From assembly GCF_000204055.1 (NCBI RefSeq), contig NW_006768784.1:669323-733322 (forward strand): DNA of 64,000 bases. Direction: 5' to 3'. This document shows positions 61,101 through 64,000 of the stretch, one piece after another. This DNA is from Melampsora larici-populina 98AG31 (lineage: Eukaryota; Basidiomycota; Pucciniomycetes; Pucciniales; Melampsoraceae). A program made the translations under genes and the position numbers. The notes under the pieces were generated by a model. That model saw only the letters and a program-made list of their open reading frames with translations. It was not told where the DNA came from and ran no database searches. Numbering within the stretch: position 1 is the stretch's first letter; the number at the start of each line of letters is the position of its first letter.

Positions 61101-61489
61101 TTGGGGAGAGGTTGTCTAGTTTTCCTGGATTAGGATCTAAGAAAACTAAACGAAACCTTTCGATGAGTTCAAAGGTTTGTTGATCATCTTTAGTTTGGTT
61201 CAGTTTTGAATGATTTGATTAGAAGAAAAATGGAAAAATGAAAATTAATGACATGTTTCTCATTTGTTGGAATGAATTATATGATTTTTGATTTTTTTTC
61301 TAGGAACTTGTGATTGATCAAGAAGAAAACCTAGATAGTTTGTTTTGGTTTCTTTTTTTGTTTTGAGTTTTGAGTTTTGAAATTGATGATTTTTTTTTCT
61401 TCTTTACGATTTTAGGTTCAGGACCTATTGAAAGGTTTGAAAAATGTAATGGAGCTGAAGGATTAGTTATGGGAGATATTGCTTGTTGA
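58160..61489 (+). CDS. VPS9-domain Rab5-type guanine nucleotide exchange factor
   Basis: Eight exons, all in phase: 58160-58992, 59114-59511, 59577-59820, 59909-60012, 60082-60165, 60228-61174, 61304-61337 and 61416-61489, giving about 905 aa. The first 150 residues are a Ser/Thr/Asn low-complexity region. The VPS9 domain has LARLQDTDCRSPRDKLAVC at about 525-545 and DLILPILIYMIIKSNPTNLI at about 663-683. SNLRYIRRNRF and GESDYCLVNFEVACSFIQ follow directly. VPS9 proteins activate Rab5-family GTPases in endosome and vacuole trafficking. An about 105-residue Pro/Thr/Ser/acidic insert splits the domain between SPRDK…VDGL and LILPILIY. The C-terminus is IERFEKCNGAEGLVMGDIAC. Alternative splicing that skips the 34-bp exon would also stay open, ending at 61466. 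Confidence 0.86.
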
Positions 61490-62817
61490 GTTAATTTTTT
61501 TGTTTCTGATTCTAAATAAATTATAATAAAGAAAGATTGGAAGGATTGATTTGTTTTTTCTTCTTCTTTTGGGTTTAGTGTTGGTTAAAGATTATCAGAG
61601 GCTAGCGAAGATTGGTAGAAAACATGGGATTTGGAAATGATTTGTTTTGGTACATCATTCATCCAGATCAGTTTTTTGGGGGGGGACAAATGGCTTGAGT
61701 GGGTTTAGGTTTTTTTATACAGTACAGTTGATTTGAGTTTAGTTCAAGTAAGATTGTTTTAAAAAATTAAACTTTTCGGTTTTTAGGAATCGTGAAATTG
61801 GTTTCGATTGTAGCTTGTTTTTGTTTGACTGAAATATTGATGTTTTGAAGAAGAAAAAAAACTTTTTTTTTGCTTTTCTGATTTAAGTATGCAGAATGTG
61901 TTAAAACTTACTGATTCGTTTTTAAAAAGGTTTTTTATGTATTGTTTTCTTCTTCTTTTGAAACTTATTTCTTATGATCTGAAAGTTTATTTATTTAAGT
62001 TTGTAGAATTTCGAGGATTTGGATGTGAGGTTTTGGAGAAATGTGAGTGGTCTTATAATTGAGAGGAATCAAAGGATCTTAATGGAAGAGACGTCATAGA
62101 GTGAGTTGATCGGGTTCTGGAAATGTCTTTGTGGATTTCTATTTCAAGTTTTGTGTCTAGGTGTCGGTGGTTGTGTGAGGGAAATCTTTCTGAGCAAAAA
62201 TACGTTGCTTATTTCTTTACTTCCTGATGCAATATGATTAATTTGGTCCAAATCTATGGCACTGTCAATAAGATTGGCTTGGATTGTAGTCTCCAAGGCA
62301 TTGATCCTTCTTCAAGGGGTTTTCCAATATATGTTGCACACAAAGCAGATTTCATGAATCTTTGCACAAGTTACCTGTCAATGTGCTCAGTTCTTTGTGG
62401 AAAGCAACTGAGGATATGTGGAATCAAAATAGTAAAAGGACACATGAGTCATTAAGCTTATGATCACAACCCAAGATTCTGAAAATGGCTAATATGAACC
62501 AAAGTCAATCAAATTGAATTGATTCCACTAGATTTCAAACAGATACATAATGAACAGACCAACACTTGTTTGACAAAGAAGATGATAAATAATATATAAC
62601 CCAAAGAAACTAAAGTTTTGATTATCAAAATCATCATATGACTGTTTTCAAATTGAATATACATACAATATAAAATCTTACAAAAAAATCCTTATGAGAA
62701 AGAATAATACAACAAATATACAAACTAAATTTATTTTTACTTAGTATGACAGAAATTATTTATACAAGACTGATTTAACTAATCAAACTTGATTTATCTC
62801 AATCTTTTATTCTCAAG
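61490..62817. other. Intergenic stretch between convergent genes
   Basis: The 3' flanks of the VPS9 gene (plus) and the transporter (minus). T-rich and A-rich runs throughout. A short frame at 62234-62455 has no signal peptide or domain. No gene called. Confidence 0.55.
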
Positions 62818-63948
62818 TCAATAAGAGTAAGTGAAATCTGGATGTTGGTCTCCAAGTCTTTCCCAACCGATCAAAAACAAGATTTGAGATGGACCTTTTC
62901 CGGCATCTACTGAATACTTTGAAGCTTGATAGGTAGATAGGATATCATCACGATAACGAGTCTTTGATCTGTTTTGATAAGCAAGCCATGTCCATGTAAA
63001 AGTTGCTAATAGCATTATCCCTATTGATCTGAAAGGGATAGGAGACACATCAAAGGTTATAAGGATCTGCTCTGTTATGGAAATTAGTTTCGGTCTCACT
63101 TACATTCCGATATAGATAGGTGTCATGACGTGGTATGCAGGACTTTTGTAAAGGTAGACCAGCTAAGAATGATCTCATGATTAGTCAGTTGAAAAGAAGC
63201 AATGGATTAAGAAAGGAGCGAAATGAAATCCATGGTACTCACCCAGATAGTCAAGATCGAACCCCCATTTGCAAACATAAATCCCATAGCGATTGAAGAA
63301 GCACATCGAGCATATGGCTCACTATTATTTGCTAACCAAGCTCCTAATGCAGGCACTAATGCAAATACTCCAGGGATCTCAATGTAAAGCATACCGTATT
63401 GTTGATACTTTTCTTCAAAGACCATACACATCATAAATCCACACATTAACATCGTGGCTGATAAGATTACTGACATTCCACGAGATGAGTATCGATCTGA
63501 GATGAAAGATGTAAAGAGGATGAAAATGAAGGCAACCGAGTAAGGTGGCACTTTGAAGATGAGAAACCAATTAAGGACTCTGTAAGTTTTGGCGCTGATT
63601 GTCTGAGGGATTGATGAAGATCTTGCGAAGCGAAGACAAAGAATTATATGGAAAACCCACTGGAAGCCAAAAGAGTGTGCTTTGGATTCAACCCGAGTAG
63701 ATCGACAACTGTTTTGTGAAAGGAAACAATGGTCAATACTCGACTTGGATCTAAGATATCTTTACTAGGACCAACCTTGCGGCTCAAAGTACACAAGACT
63801 TTGAGTAGTAGCACCACTAAGAAATGCACATAAACTGATGAGAAAGACGTGAGGACTCTTGAATAAGGCTGCCAAAACATGATGAGTTGGGATTGATCTA
63901 GTGTTTTCTAAGTTTCTACCTTCCTGTTTTAGCCTACTTGAAAGATTT
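62818..63948 (-). CDS. MFS transporter, Dal5/ACS (anion:cation symporter) type, 3' part
   Basis: Minus-strand exons 63948-63776, 63708-63657, 63579-63243, 63162-63104 and 63028-62818 join in phase and encode about 277 C-terminal residues. The 5' part lies beyond the window. Transmembrane segments 7-12 are visible, starting SPHVFLISLCAFLSGATTQS, then PPYSVAFIFILFTSFISDRY with the usual SDR loop. The sequence YMLYIEIPGVFALVPALGAW is approximate, followed by ARCASSIAMGFMFANGGSI and a last helix GIMLLATFTWTWLAYQNRSK. The order, the Asn-Arg-containing end and the GxxxANxGSI helix fit fungal allantoate/vitamin-type permeases at the plasma membrane. Substrate cannot be told. Confidence 0.82.
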
Positions 63949-64000
63949 CTGAGGTATAGTAAAAGAATTGGTCAGTATCATATATTATATGAAGAAAATT

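Noticed and set aside
61175..61466. Alternative VPS9 3' end skipping the 34-bp exon (ending GLKNVMELKD)
   Set aside because: It is possible, but the model with the 34-bp exon gives a more structured C-terminus and good splice sites. Kept only as an alternative in the gene entry.
1..64000. tRNA, rRNA and riboswitch genes
   Set aside because: None recognised by eye. A covariance-model scan was not possible, so short RNA genes may have been missed.

Overview
The window looks like nuclear DNA of a basidiomycete, most likely a rust fungus (Pucciniales, Melampsora- or Puccinia-like). The reasons are AT-rich DNA with many phase-consistent introns of about 45-120 bp, lineage-specific secreted protein families with no evident homologues elsewhere, and heavy loads of hAT, Tnp2-like and other DNA transposons of the type seen in rust genomes. 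All spliced models below were derived by hand from splice sites and codon phase. The genus is inferred, not shown.

Left arm (1-8351). A minus-strand gene of unknown function runs off the left edge. It is followed by repeat-rich DNA, a small cysteine-rich secreted protein (4090-4836), and a multi-pass membrane protein with a long Ser/Asn-rich tail (5546-7323).

Transposon nest (8352-23904). hAT-type terminal inverted repeats with a shared 7-bp flank bound 15.6 kb. Inside are a degenerate hAT transposase (minus strand) and an apparent second element of about 10.6 kb (12268-22837). The second element carries three plus-strand genes: a protein with a TET/JBP-like 2-oxoglutarate dioxygenase signature, a large transposase-like protein, and an unknown 402-aa protein. 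The transposase-like gene is broken only by a 1059-bp solo LTR with a perfect 5-bp target duplication. A 443-bp MITE sits in the right hAT arm. This nest is the most novel part of the window.

Housekeeping and effector region (23905-39570). An ER-type cyclophilin (24470-25685) is followed by three tandem, intact, five-exon paralogues of 630-654 aa with signal peptides (28088-36666). They are candidate secreted effectors, with identical intron positions and two exons of invariant length.

Second transposon island (39571-50019). Three diverged members of one rust-type protein family (486, 500 and 355 aa, sharing an F-[DN]-W motif) surround a degenerate Tnp2/En-Spm-like transposase.

Right arm (50020-64000). 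This holds a MITE, a pair of secreted lactonase-type beta-propeller genes (the second frameshifted by a 4-bp duplication), a VPS9-domain Rab5-type GEF, and the 3' part of a minus-strand MFS (Dal5/ACS-type) transporter that continues past the right edge. No rRNA, tRNA or CRISPR was recognised.
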